DNA of 64,000 bases from Litorihabitans aurantiacus (GTDB taxonomy: Bacteria; Actinomycetota; Actinomycetes; Actinomycetales; Beutenbergiaceae): assembly GCF_030161595.1 (NCBI RefSeq), contig NZ_BSUM01000001.1, forward strand, positions 930,001 to 994,000, given 5' to 3'. Of the stretch, positions 8,916 through 17,813 are shown in pieces. The stretch's first letter is position 1. Each line of letters starts with the position of its first letter. Below the pieces are notes generated by a model. The model worked only from the letters and a program-made list of their open reading frames with translations, searched no databases and had not been told where the DNA came from. The translations under genes were made by a program, and so were the position numbers.

Positions 8916-10842
8916 GGACGTCGGCGATGATCGGGCCCGCCGTCGCGGTGCCGTAGTCGCCGACCTCCACCAGGACTGCGACGGCGAGGTCACCCTGGTA
9001 GGCGATCATCCACGCGTGGGTCTGCGGCGGGTCGTCCGTGCCGAACTGCGCGGTGCCGGACTTCGCGCCCACGCCGCCGCCCGGGACGGACTGCAGGAAC
9101 GTGGAGGAGCCTGACGCGACGACGGCGCCCATGAGGTCCTGGAGCATCGCGGCCTCCTGCTCGCCCAGCGGCGTCGCGGGCGCGTCCGGCGTCGCGGCGC
9201 CCTCGATCTGCACCAGCGTCGGCGTGACGGTCCGCCCGGCGGCGACCGAGGCGGCGACCCCGGCCATCGCGAGCGGCGAGGCGAGCACGTCGCCCTGCCC
9301 GATGAGGTCGGCGGCGTGGGTCGTTCCCGTCGCCTCCGTAGGGACCGAGCCGGAGAAGTAGCCGAACGGCCACGCCTGCCCCTCGGGCATCGCCGCCGTG
9401 ACGCCGAGGCTCGCCGCGGCGTCCGCGACGTCGGCCGCGCTCACCGTCTGCGCCTGCGAGATGAGGGCCGTGTTGCACGACTGGCCGATCGCCTCGCGCA
9501 GCGTGATCGTGCCGAGCGAGGACTCCGGATAGCCCGGGAAGTTGCGGAACTCGCGGCCGTCGACCGTCGTGGTGGGCGTGCACTCCACGGGGGAGTCGGG
9601 GGTGAGGCCCGCACGCAGCAGCGCGAGCGCGGTCACCACCTTGAACGTGGAGCCGGGCGCGTACTGCCCGACCGTCGCGGTGCTGAGGCCGGCGCTCCCG
9701 GGCCCGCTCGCCGCCACGAGCACGGACCCGGTCGAGGCCTCGAGCGCGACGACGGCGCTCGCGGACTCCACGCCCGCCAGCCGCTCCTCGGCGAAGGTCT
9801 GCAGGGCCGGATCGAGGGTGGTGACGAGGTCGACGCCCTCGACGGCGTCCCTCCCGCCGAGCAGGAAGTTCCCTGCCGCCCCGTTGGTCAGCACGACCTG
9901 CGTGGCGGGCGTGCCGCGCAGCTGCGCGTCGTAGGTGCGCTGGAGGCCGGAGGTGCCGACGACGTCGCCCGGCTCGACCTGCCCCTGCGACTCCTCGACG
10001 ATCTCCGCGGTGGCCTCACCCACGCCGCCGAGGATGGCGCGCGCGAAACCCGCGGTGGGGGCGAGCGGCATCGTGTCCTCCTGGAGCAGCACGCCCTCCA
10101 TGCCGCGCAGCCCCTGCGTGTTGTAGCGCTCCTCGTCGGCCTGCCGGATGGTGAGGGCGATCGGGAAGGCGGCGGCTCCGGCGTCGAGCACGCGCTGCAC
10201 GTAGCCGGCCTGGTCGTCGAGCTCGAGGGCGGCGGCAAGCGCCTCCGCGGCCGGCTGCCAGCGGTCCTCGGTGAGGTTGGCCTTGTCGATGCCCACGCGG
10301 TAGACGGTCCGCTCGATGACGAGCGGCTGACCGCCTCGGCCGTCGACGTCGCCGCGGGCGGCCTGCGTGCGCTCGACCGTGACGACCGAGTCCGCCGTCG
10401 CCTCGGGGTGCAGGAGCGCGGGGCTCCAGGTCGCGCGCCAGGCGGGCTGCGCGTCGTCGTCGCCCTCGGCGGGGTCGGTCAGGGTGAGGGTCGTCGTGGT
10501 CGCGAGCTCGAGCGGGTCCACGCCCTCGCCGAGATCGAAGGACCAGGCGAGCTCGACGTCGCGCGTGGCGGGGCCGTCGCCGCTCTCCTCGCCGTCGGCG
10601 GGCTCGACGACGGTGGCCGCGACCTCGCGCGGGAACGCGGCGAGGTCGCCCAGGAGTGTGGTGAGCTGCTCGGTGGCGACGTCGGGGTCGTCGACCGGGG
10701 CGCCGTCGAACACGCCGTCCGTGAGATCGGCCGCGAGCGCCGTCGCCGCGGGCCCGGGCTCCGGATCGGGCTCGGGGGTGCACGCCGCCAGCGGCACGAT
10801 CAGCGCGAGGACGACGGCGGGCGCGAGGCGGCGGTGCGGCAT
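8878..10842 (-). CDS. Lipoprotein penicillin-binding protein with MecA-N-like domain (PbpA/PBP2a-like transpeptidase)
   Basis: 654 residues, intact. A lipobox (LIVPLAAC, Cys21) anchors it outside the membrane. Next come an NTF2-like MecA N-terminal domain (about 30-150), a PBP dimerisation domain and the transpeptidase. Active-site motifs are complete: S398-T-F-K, S455-C-N and K594-S-G-T. It cross-links peptidoglycan stem peptides. MecA-N-bearing PBPs include low-affinity, beta-lactam-insensitive enzymes, but sequence alone does not show resistance. The start is supported by TAGGCT six bases before the ATG, implying a leaderless message. Confidence 0.9.
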   Translation of the reverse strand: MPHRRLAPAVVLALIVPLAACTPEPDPEPGPAATALAADLTDGVFDGAPVDDPDVATEQLTTLLGDLAAFPREVAATVVEPADGEESGDGPATRDVELAWSFDLGEGVDPLELATTTTLTLTDPAEGDDDAQPAWRATWSPALLHPEATADSVVTVERTQAARGDVDGRGGQPLVIERTVYRVGIDKANLTEDRWQPAAEALAAALELDDQAGYVQRVLDAGAAAFPIALTIRQADEERYNTQGLRGMEGVLLQEDTMPLAPTAGFARAILGGVGEATAEIVEESQGQVEPGDVVGTSGLQRTYDAQLRGTPATQVVLTNGAAGNFLLGGRDAVEGVDLVTTLDPALQTFAEERLAGVESASAVVALEASTGSVLVAASGPGSAGLSTATVGQYAPGSTFKVVTALALLRAGLTPDSPVECTPTTTVDGREFRNFPGYPESSLGTITLREAIGQSCNTALISQAQTVSAADVADAAASLGVTAAMPEGQAWPFGYFSGSVPTEATGTTHAADLIGQGDVLASPLAMAGVAASVAAGRTVTPTLVQIEGAATPDAPATPLGEQEAAMLQDLMGAVVASGSSTFLQSVPGGGVGAKSGTAQFGTDDPPQTHAWMIAYQGDLAVAVLVEVGDYGTATAGPIIADVLTFAATSGWNAG

Positions 10843-10848
10843 GCCGCC

Positions 10849-10854
10849 AGCCTA
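10849..10854 (-). promoter_or_regulatory. -10 element of the PBP gene (leaderless)
   Basis: TAGGCT on the minus strand, followed by exactly six bases and the ATG at 10842. No ribosome-binding site is present, so the transcript should begin at or next to the start codon. Confidence 0.55.
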
Positions 10855-10967
10855 GGGAGCGCCACCGACACCGCCGTGCCGAGCGGGCGCCGCTGCGCGG
10901 ATCTTCACCCGATCGATACGTTCAGGTGTTACCCGACCCACCCACGCATCCCCGGCTCGGCCGGTCG

Positions 10968-10973
10968 TAGGCT
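10968..10973 (+). promoter_or_regulatory. -10 element of the alcohol dehydrogenase gene (leaderless)
   Basis: TAGGCT, six bases, then ATG 10980. It mirrors the divergent PBP promoter 114 bases away; the 137-base divergent region holds both promoters and no other feature I can support. Confidence 0.55.
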
Positions 10974-10979
10974 CGAACC

Positions 10980-12044
10980 ATGCGAGCCACCCTCATCCAC
11001 GCCGCCGGCGACATCCGTCTCGAGACCGTGCCCGACCCGGTCCTGTCCACCGGGGGCGACGCCGTCGTCCGCGTGACCGCGAGCTGCGTGTGCGGCTCGG
11101 ACCTGTGGCCCTTCCGGGGCGTGACGGAGACCAAGAAGGCCCACCGCATCGGGCACGAGTTCATCGGCGTCGTCGAGGCGGTCGGAGACGACGTCACCAC
11201 CCTGAAGGCGGGCGACTTCGTGATCGCCCCGTTCTACGTGTGCTGCGGCGAGTGCGCGAACTGCCGCAACGGCGTCAGCACCTCCTGCCTCACCGGCGGC
11301 TGGTGGGGTTCGGACGTGCGCGACCTCGGGTTCGCCGACGGCGCGCAGGGCGAGCTCGTGCGCGTCCCGCTCGCGGACGGCACGCTCGTCAACGTCTCGG
11401 CGTCCCTGGACGGCGGCCAGCCCGACGACGCGCTGATCCCCAGCCTCCTCACGCTCGCCGACGTCATGGGCACGGGCCACCACGCCGCGGTCTCGGCCGG
11501 TGTGCGCGAGGGATCCACGGTCGCCGTCGTCGGCGACGGAGCGGTCGGCCTCTGCGGCGTGCTCGCCGCGAAGCGCCTCGGTGCCGGTCGCATCATCGCG
11601 ATGTCGCGGCACGAGGCGCGCCAGGCGATCGCGCGCGAGTTCGGCGCGACCGACGTGGTCCAGGAGCGGGGCGACGACGGCGTCGAGGCCGTCCGGGCCC
11701 TGACCGGCGGCATCGGCGCCGACGCCGTTCTCGAGTGCGTCGGCACGAAGGAGTCGATGGACCAGGCGCTGCGCTCGGCCCGCCCCGGCGGGCGCGTCGG
11801 GTTCGTCGGGGTGCCGAACGGCGGCCCCGAGCTGCCGATCCGCACGATGTTCGGCACCAACGTCGGCGTCGTCGGTGGAGTGGCGCCCGTGCGCGGCTAC
11901 ATCCCCGAGCTGCTGGCCGACGTGCTCAGCGGCGCCATCGACCCCGGCCGCGTCTTCGACCTCGAGCTGCCGCTGGCGGAGGTCGCCGACGCCTACGTCG
12001 CGATGGACGAGCGCCGCGCCACCAAGGTGCTGCTGCGGCCCTGA
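10980..12044 (+). CDS. Zinc-dependent alcohol dehydrogenase (MDR superfamily)
   Basis: 354-residue medium-chain dehydrogenase. Visible elements are the catalytic zinc ligands (CGSD and GHEFIGVVEAVGDDV), four closely spaced structural-zinc cysteines (CCGECANCRNGVSTSC) and the NAD(P)-binding turn VVGDGAVGLCG. It should oxidise an alcohol, polyol or aldehyde using NAD(P)+; the substrate is unknown. It appears to be a single transcription unit. Confidence 0.9.
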   Translation: MRATLIHAAGDIRLETVPDPVLSTGGDAVVRVTASCVCGSDLWPFRGVTETKKAHRIGHEFIGVVEAVGDDVTTLKAGDFVIAPFYVCCGECANCRNGVSTSCLTGGWWGSDVRDLGFADGAQGELVRVPLADGTLVNVSASLDGGQPDDALIPSLLTLADVMGTGHHAAVSAGVREGSTVAVVGDGAVGLCGVLAAKRLGAGRIIAMSRHEARQAIAREFGATDVVQERGDDGVEAVRALTGGIGADAVLECVGTKESMDQALRSARPGGRVGFVGVPNGGPELPIRTMFGTNVGVVGGVAPVRGYIPELLADVLSGAIDPGRVFDLELPLAEVADAYVAMDERRATKVLLRP

Positions 12045-12083
12045 GCAACCGTTCCGAGACCCCGCCGGCTGGGGCGGCGTGGC

Positions 12084-12089
12084 TAGTCT
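12084..12089 (+). promoter_or_regulatory. -10 element of the GPP34 gene (leaderless)
   Basis: TAGTCT followed by six bases and ATG 12096; no Shine-Dalgarno sequence is present. Confidence 0.5.
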
Positions 12090-12095
12090 GAAGCG

Positions 12096-12775
12096 ATGAA
12101 CATGCTCATCGTCGAGGACGTCATGCTGCTCCTGCTGGACGACGGCACCGGTCAGATCGCGGGGTCCAGCAGCCTCACGCCGGTGCTCGGCGGCGGCGTG
12201 CTGCTCGAGCTCGCGCTCGCCGAGCACGTCTGGGTCGAGGAGAAGCAGGGCTTCTGGCACGCGGCCAAGGTCCATCCCGTCCCCGGCACGCCCGCGCCGG
12301 CCGACCCGCTGCTGCAGGGCGCGCTCGGCGTCGTGGCCGAGAAGCCCCGCACCGCGCAGGACCTCGTCGGCCGGCTCGGGCGCAACCTGCGCGACCACGT
12401 GACCGAGCGGCTCGCGCAGCGCGGCATCGTGCGGCGCGAGGACACCACCGTGATGGGCATCTTCCCGTCCACCCGCTGGCCCGCGCAGGACGTGCGCCAC
12501 GAGCAGGAGCTGCGCGGCGCCGTCGAGCTCGTGCTCGGCCACGGCGCGGCCCCGGACGCGCGGGTCGGCGCGGTCATCTCGCTGCTCTCGGCGGCCGACC
12601 AGGCCCACAAGGTGCTGACGGTGCCGGGCGTCCCCCGCGCGAGGTCAAGGCCCGGGCGAAGGTGGTCGCCGAGGGGGCCTGGGCCGCCAAGGCCGTGCGC
12701 GACTCGATCGCCGCGATGAATGCGGCCGTGGTGGCCGGCATCACGGTCGCCATCACCGCCGGCGGGGCGAGCTGA
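12096..12775 (+). CDS. GPP34 (GOLPH3-like) family phosphoprotein, apparent frameshift
   Basis: 226 residues after repair. The start MNMLIVEDVMLLLLDDGTGQ and the body match the GPP34 family, the bacterial relatives of eukaryotic GOLPH3, which binds phosphatidylinositol 4-phosphate. The role of the actinobacterial proteins is unknown. The frame breaks at C5 12632-12636; one extra C gives VPGVPPREVKARAKVVAEGAW and a hydrophobic tail ending at 12775. It ends three bases before the convergent hydrolase gene. Confidence 0.82.
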
Positions 12776-12778
12776 GCC

Positions 12779-14094
12779 TCAGCGCGCGGTGACGCGCACC
12801 CTGCCGGCGGCGATGTCCATCAGTCGCGGCAGGATCGTCGCGCCGCTCGTGCGCAGCCCGTCGTGCAGGAACTCGTTCGTCACCCACACGTGCGCGTTCC
12901 CGACGGCGCGAGCCGTCTCGAGCGCGAGGTCCAGGTCCACGTAGGGGTCGTCCACGTACTGCGCGGCGGCGAGCGGCACCTCGTTGCGGGCCAGCGCCTC
13001 GGCGTCGTACAGCGCCGGCCAGTGCTCGCGCTGGGCCAGGGCGTGCGCCACCGCCTCGTAGGGCCGCAGGCCGGGGATCTCGGTGTACATCCACGGGAAG
13101 ATCGCCTCACCCGTGAGCTGGAGCGGGCGGGCGCCCGCGGCGAACGCCGGCCGCCGGTCCAGCTCGGCCTGGGCCGCCCAGCCCGGCTCGCGCTCGCCGG
13201 AGTGGTAGATGACCTCCTGCAGGACGGCGTAGAGCGGGTTGGTCAGGAACGACGTCTCCTGCGCCAGGTGGGTCAGGAGCGCCGGCGTGGGCGTGACGAG
13301 GTGGTCGCCGTCGCCGTCAGCGCCGTCGTTCGAGCCCTCCAGCGCCCAGTGCACCTGCTCCACGCCAGTGCTCATCCCCAGCCCCATCCCGAGCAGCTGC
13401 AGCCGGCGCGTGCTCAGGCGCTCACCGGTCGGGAGGGTCACGGGTGCGGCCTCCACGCGGTCGGCGAGCGCGCCGAGTGTCGCGACGTCATCGGGGTAGC
13501 GCGCGGCGAGCTCGCGGTTGCGGGCCGCCTGCAGGTCGAACGTGCGGCGGTAGACCTCGCGCGCGTCGGCGTGGATACCCGGGAGGCCGCCCGTGACGTA
13601 GGCGGTCGTGATCGCCTCGGGATGGCGCGAGAGGTAGGTGAGCGTGACGAAACCGCCGTAGGACTGCCCGAGCGTCGCCCAGCGACGACCGCCGTACACG
13701 CGAGCGCGGACCGCCTCGGCGTCGGCGACGATCGCGTCGGCGCGGAAGCACGCGAGGTAGTCGGCCGCGGTGGCGGCGTCGGGGAAGCGGTCCAACGTGG
13801 CCGGCGTCACCGCGCCCGACCGGCCGGTGCCCCGCTGGTCGAGGAGGATCACGCGGTGGGTGCGCGTCGCCGTCGGGAGCCACGCGCCCCCGCCCGCGCC
13901 GGAGGGCCGCGGGGCGCGCCCGCCCGGCCCGCCCTGCAGGAACAGCAGCAGGGGAGGTCCTCGCCGTCGCGCTCGGGATCGACGACCTCGCGCGCGTGCA
14001 GCGGGATCGTGCCGAAGCGCGCGTGGTCCTCGCGGTCGACGGGGACGGTCAGGAGGTGGTCGCGGTACAGCAGTCCGCCGGCGCTCAGGGGCAT
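12779..14094 (-). CDS. Alpha/beta hydrolase, proline iminopeptidase-like (S33 family), apparent frameshift
   Basis: 438 residues after repair. Family S33 hallmarks are the oxyanion-hole LQGGPGG, DQRGTGRSG and the nucleophile elbow GQSYGG. A late NEFLHDG may carry the catalytic His. Enzymes of this type remove N-terminal proline or hydrolyse related amides. The frame breaks at the G4 run 13951-13954 (plus strand); one more base changes LPCCCSC to LPLLLFLQGGPGG. ATG 14094 has GATGAT six bases upstream, a possible leaderless promoter. Confidence 0.83.
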
Positions 14095-14146
14095 GGCTCC
14101 ATCATCGCCGCACGCGCGGGCCGCTCCTCCGACGTCGTCAGGGGGC

Positions 14147-14758
14147 TCAGGCGTGGCGCGCCCGCGCCGCGACCGTGGTGGTGACGCGGGTGAGGCCGCT
14201 CGCGCGCGGCGTCGAGCTGAAACCGAAGCGCACGGGCGGGTCGACGTCGGCCAGGTCGCCCAGGTCCTCGCCGTGCCACGACGCCGCGAGCGCCAGCACG
14301 CGGCGCCGGTCGGTCGCGCCGTAGGCCTCGGTGCGGCCGCGGCCCGCCGTGCCGTACGTGCGCACGCCCGCGACCGCGCGGGCGGCGGGGGAGACGGCGC
14401 GCGAGAAGCCGGGGTGGGTCGCGAGGCCGCGGGGCAGGAGCGTCAGCGCCCGTCCGAGGGCGTCGCGGGAGCCGAGGCGGGCGCGCAGGTGGAGGCCGCC
14501 GCCGTCGAACGCGACCTCGTGGGCGTCCCTGTGGGCGCGCAGGCGGGCGATGACGACGTCGTCGAAGGAGTAGGTCTCGGCGATGAAGGTGGCGACGCGC
14601 TCGCTCGGGGCGACGAGGGTGCGCCGGCCCGCGGCGTCGGACACCATCGCGTCGGCGAACGGGCCGAACGGGGTCGTGCTCCACATCCCGACGACCGCGC
14701 GGACGCCCGAGGTGCTCCCGACGCCCAGGATCGCGCCGTCGAATCTCCAGGTGCTCAT
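14147..14758 (-). CDS. Conserved hypothetical protein
   Basis: 203 residues, unrecognised. It starts MSTWRFDGAILGVGSTSGVRAVVGMW and is rich in Arg, Ala and Gly, without signal peptide or membrane helix. The repeated mentions of regular beta-like segments (FDDVVIARLRAHRDAHEVAFDGGGLHLRARLG) suggest a soluble fold. CAGACT six bases upstream of ATG 14758 supports the start and a leaderless message. Its end is separated from the PIP-like gene by 52 bases on the same strand, so the two may be co-transcribed. Confidence 0.55.
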   Translation of the reverse strand: MSTWRFDGAILGVGSTSGVRAVVGMWSTTPFGPFADAMVSDAAGRRTLVAPSERVATFIAETYSFDDVVIARLRAHRDAHEVAFDGGGLHLRARLGSRDALGRALTLLPRGLATHPGFSRAVSPAARAVAGVRTYGTAGRGRTEAYGATDRRRVLALAASWHGEDLGDLADVDPPVRFGFSSTPRASGLTRVTTTVAARARHA

Positions 14759-14779
14759 GACCCCAGTCTGCGGTCGGCG

Positions 14780-14819
14780 ATCCTCTCGGGGTACGTCGGG
14801 AATCCTCTCGGGGTACGTC
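14780..14819. repeat. Two 18-base direct repeats, 22-base period
   Basis: ATCCTCTCGGGGTACGTC occurs at 14780-14797 and again at 14802-14819, perfectly conserved, in the 185-base divergent region between the hypothetical gene and the EamA gene. The 22-base period equals about two helical turns, as expected for a dimeric regulator binding one DNA face. A recent small duplication is the alternative. Confidence 0.7.
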
Positions 14820-14943
14820 AGCAAAGCTCTCGCGAAGGGGGCTTCCGTCCAGGGTCTGCTGCCAGGGGCTGCGCCCAGAGGGCGTCGCGTCCAGGGGGCG
14901 GGCGGGGCGGGAGGTGCCGGGCGGTGCGGGTGAGGATGGCGGC

Positions 14944-15927
14944 ATGGTCGCGCCGTCCCCCACCGCCGTCGGCACCTCCAGCTCCGCCGGCACGCGCGCG
15001 GCCGGGCTCGTGCTGGCCGCGGCGGTCTGCTTCGGGACCACCGGCACCGCGCAGACGTTCGCGCCCGACGGCGCCGGCCCCGTCTCGGTCGGGGCCGCCC
15101 GCCTCGTGCTCGGCGGGCTGCTGTTGGCGCTCGTCGGCGGCGTCGTCGCCCTGCGGGCGCGGGCCGAGCCGCGCCCGGTCGCACCGCACCCGGGCCGCCC
15201 GGGCCGTCCGGCGGCGACGCGGAGGACGGCGGCGCTCGTGGCGCTCGCGGCCCTCGCAATGGTCGCCTACCAGCCCGCCTTCTTCGTCGGGACGCGCGCC
15301 AACGGTGTCGCCGTCGGCACCCTCGTCGCGCTCGGCAGCGGCCCGCTCGTGGCCGGCGCGCTCGAGTGGGCGGTGCTGCGCCGTCGCCCCTCGCGGCGGT
15401 GGGCGGTGGCGACGGCGGTGGCCGTGCTCGGCGTCGCCCTCCTCGCGCTGGCACCCGGGGCGGGCGCCGGGCCGCTCGGGCTGCTGGCCTCGCTCGGGGC
15501 CGGGGTGAGCTACGCCGTCTACGCCGTCGCGACCAAGGTGCTGCTCGAAGCGGGGTGGCCGGTCCTGCGGGTGGTGCCGCTCGTCTTCGGCGCGGGTGCC
15601 CTCCTGGCGCTCCCGATCCTCCTCGCGGGCGACGTCGCGTGGCTCGCGACCGGCGCGGGCGCCGGGGTCGCGCTCTGGCTCGGCGTCGTGACGCTCGCGT
15701 GCGGCTACCTCCTGTTCGCCGCGGGCCTGCGGCACCTCCCGGCCGCGACGGCGGCGACGCTCACCCTCGCCGAACCCGTGACCGCCGGCCTGCTCGGCGT
15801 GCTCGTGCTGCACGAGGTGCTCCCACCCCAGGCGTGGCTCGGCGTCGGTGCGGTGGTGCTCGCCGTCGTCCTCCTCAGCGCGCCGGCGCGGCGCCGTCCC
15901 GCGGTGACGACGACCCCCGTCGGGTGA
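14944..15927 (+). CDS. EamA/DMT-family transporter (RhaT/RarD-like)
   Basis: 327 residues with about ten membrane helices in two homologous halves, the EamA (drug/metabolite transporter) pattern; the second repeat ends LTLAEPVTAGLLGVLVLHEVL, a typical family signature. It probably exports an amino acid or other metabolite. ATG 14944 is preceded by GAGGAT and six bases, so it may be leaderless; a longer reading to 14914 is less likely. The 3' end overlaps the convergent BenE gene by 53 bases. Confidence 0.85.
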   Translation: MVAPSPTAVGTSSSAGTRAAGLVLAAAVCFGTTGTAQTFAPDGAGPVSVGAARLVLGGLLLALVGGVVALRARAEPRPVAPHPGRPGRPAATRRTAALVALAALAMVAYQPAFFVGTRANGVAVGTLVALGSGPLVAGALEWAVLRRRPSRRWAVATAVAVLGVALLALAPGAGAGPLGLLASLGAGVSYAVYAVATKVLLEAGWPVLRVVPLVFGAGALLALPILLAGDVAWLATGAGAGVALWLGVVTLACGYLLFAAGLRHLPAATAATLTLAEPVTAGLLGVLVLHEVLPPQAWLGVGAVVLAVVLLSAPARRRPAVTTTPVG

Positions 15928-17113
15928 GCGCCAGCGCGCCGTGCACCGCGAGCCCGGCGAGCAGGGCCCACAGCGCGGCGCCGACGCCGGCGATCGTGAC
16001 CCCGGAGACCGCGACCACGAACGTCACGACGGCGGCCTCACGACCGCGCTCGGCACGGACCGCGGCGCCGAGGCTGGACCCGAGCGTCCCCACCAGCGCC
16101 AGCCCCGCGGCCGCGAGCAGCACCTCGCCGGGTGCCGCCAGCACGAGCGCGGTCAGCGCCGCGGACGCGAGCGCGAGCACGAGGTAGGTCAGCCCCGCGG
16201 TGCGGGCGGCCAGCCAGCGGCGCGCGGGATCCGGGCCGCCGTCGGGACCCGCCGCCAGCGCCGCCGAGATCGCGGCGAGGTTGAGGGCGTGCCCGCAGAA
16301 CGGAGCCGCCAGCACCGTGGTCGCACCCGTGACCGCGAGGCTGCTGCGCCACGGCACGGGATACCCGAACGAGCTCAGCACGGCCGCACCCGGGACGTTC
16401 TGCGCCGCCATCGTCACGACGTACAGGGGCAGCGCGACGCCGACGACGGCGGCCCACGTCAGCGTCGGCGTGGTCCACGCCAGGTGCGGCAGCAGCGGAC
16501 CGTCCACGCCGTCGCCCGGCAGCACGACGGCGAGCGTCACCGCGAGCGCGACGAGGATCGACGCCGGCGGGGCCAGGCGCGGTCGCAGCGCCAGTACCAC
16601 GAGCCACGCCAGGACGACGGGCGTCAGGAGCAGTGGTTCGGCCACGAGGGCGCGCACGGGCGCGAGGCAGAGCGGCACGAGCACGCCGGCGAGCATCGCC
16701 TGGGCGAGCGGTGCGGGGATGCGGGCGACGGCGTCGCCCAGGGCGGGGACCGCCGCCGTCACCGCGAGCAGCACACCGGTCAGCGCGAACGCGCCGACGG
16801 CCGCCGGCCAGCCGCCCGCCGGCACGGTGCCGGCCGCCAGCAGCGCGGCCCCGGGCGTCGACCACGCCAGCACGACCGGGAGCCGGTGGCGCTGCGCGAG
16901 CAGGATCGTCCCGAGACCCTGCATCACGAACAGGACGGTCAGTCCGGAGGCGGCCTGCGCGGGTGAGGCCCCGGCGGCGGTCAGCCCGGCGAGCACGACG
17001 GCGAAGGACGAGGTGCTGCCGACGACCCCCGTGACGACCCCCGCGACGTGCACGCGCCAGGACGGCTCGGGGCTGATGAGCGCGGGATCGGCGGGCGGCG
17101 GGGCGGTCGGCAC
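15875..17113 (-). CDS. BenE-family benzoate/H+ symporter
   Basis: About 412 residues and 11-12 membrane helices; the whole length resembles BenE (for example LPLYVVTMAAQNVPGAAVLSSFGY and FCGHALNLAAISAA). The family imports benzoate or related aromatic acids. The start is uncertain: GTG 17113 has TACCAT seven bases upstream (leaderless type), while ATG 17152 and a still longer reading to 17215 have no recognisable signal. No aromatic-catabolism gene is adjacent. Confidence 0.85.
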   Translation of the reverse strand: MPTAPPPADPALISPEPSWRVHVAGVVTGVVGSTSSFAVVLAGLTAAGASPAQAASGLTVLFVMQGLGTILLAQRHRLPVVLAWSTPGAALLAAGTVPAGGWPAAVGAFALTGVLLAVTAAVPALGDAVARIPAPLAQAMLAGVLVPLCLAPVRALVAEPLLLTPVVLAWLVVLALRPRLAPPASILVALAVTLAVVLPGDGVDGPLLPHLAWTTPTLTWAAVVGVALPLYVVTMAAQNVPGAAVLSSFGYPVPWRSSLAVTGATTVLAAPFCGHALNLAAISAALAAGPDGGPDPARRWLAARTAGLTYLVLALASAALTALVLAAPGEVLLAAAGLALVGTLGSSLGAAVRAERGREAAVVTFVVAVSGVTIAGVGAALWALLAGLAVHGALALTRRGSSSPRDGAAPAR

Positions 17114-17213
17114 GGCGTCGATGGTAGTGAGCGCCAGGAACACCGCCCGCATGGGTCCGCGCAGTAGTCTCGTGCCCGGCGCTGACCGCGCCGACCACGT
17201 CGTGAGGAGCACC

Positions 17214-17813
17214 ATGTCGCAGCCGTTCGAGCCCTCGGGTCAGCAGCCGAACCCGTGGGGGGCCACGCCGGCTCCCCAGCAGGGCTCCGCCCCGCAGCCC
17301 CCGCAGCAGGGGGCGCCCGCCGGGTACGGCCAGCAGCCCGGGTTCCCCCAGGGCCAGGGCGATGCGCAGCAGGGCCAGCAGGGCCACCAGGGCTACCAGG
17401 GAGCGCCCGCCCACCAGGGCTACGGCGCCCCGTCCCAGATCCCCGGCTACGGCGCTCCCGGCGGCGGTCAGCCGCAGCAGCAGTGGTCCGCCCCGGGCCA
17501 GACCGCCGAGCCGGGTGTGCTCGCGCGTCTGTTCGACGTCTCGGTCACCAAGCTGGTCGCCCCGACTCACCTGCGGGGCGCGATGGTCCTCGTCCTGATC
17601 GTCGCCGGCGGCGTCACGCTGCAGCGGGCGGTCAGCGCCCTGTTCTACTTCGACTACCCGGACGCCGGCCGTATCCTCATCGGCGTCCTGAGCCTGCTCC
17701 TGTCGGTGGTCTACGGCCTCGCGGTCCTGCTGATCGGCCGCGCCGTCATCGAGCTGCTCGTGCACGTCGCCGCGATCCGCGAGCGCGCGGGGAAGAGCGG
17801 CTCGGGCGAGTGA
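17214..17813 (+). CDS. DUF4282 membrane protein with Gln/Pro/Gly-rich N-terminus
   Basis: 199 residues. Residues 1-100 are low-complexity, rich in Gln, Gly and Pro (QQGQQGHQGYQGAPAHQGYG), probably disordered and cytoplasmic. Residues 103-195 form the DUF4282 domain: FDVSVTKLVAPTHLRGAMV followed by two membrane helices. Function is unknown. GTGAGGAGC upstream of ATG 17214 is a good ribosome site and TAGTCT at 17165-17170 a possible -10, so this gene has a normal leader. The stop overlaps the next GTG (GTGA). Confidence 0.85.
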   Translation: MSQPFEPSGQQPNPWGATPAPQQGSAPQPPQQGAPAGYGQQPGFPQGQGDAQQGQQGHQGYQGAPAHQGYGAPSQIPGYGAPGGGQPQQQWSAPGQTAEPGVLARLFDVSVTKLVAPTHLRGAMVLVLIVAGGVTLQRAVSALFYFDYPDAGRILIGVLSLLLSVVYGLAVLLIGRAVIELLVHVAAIRERAGKSGSGE

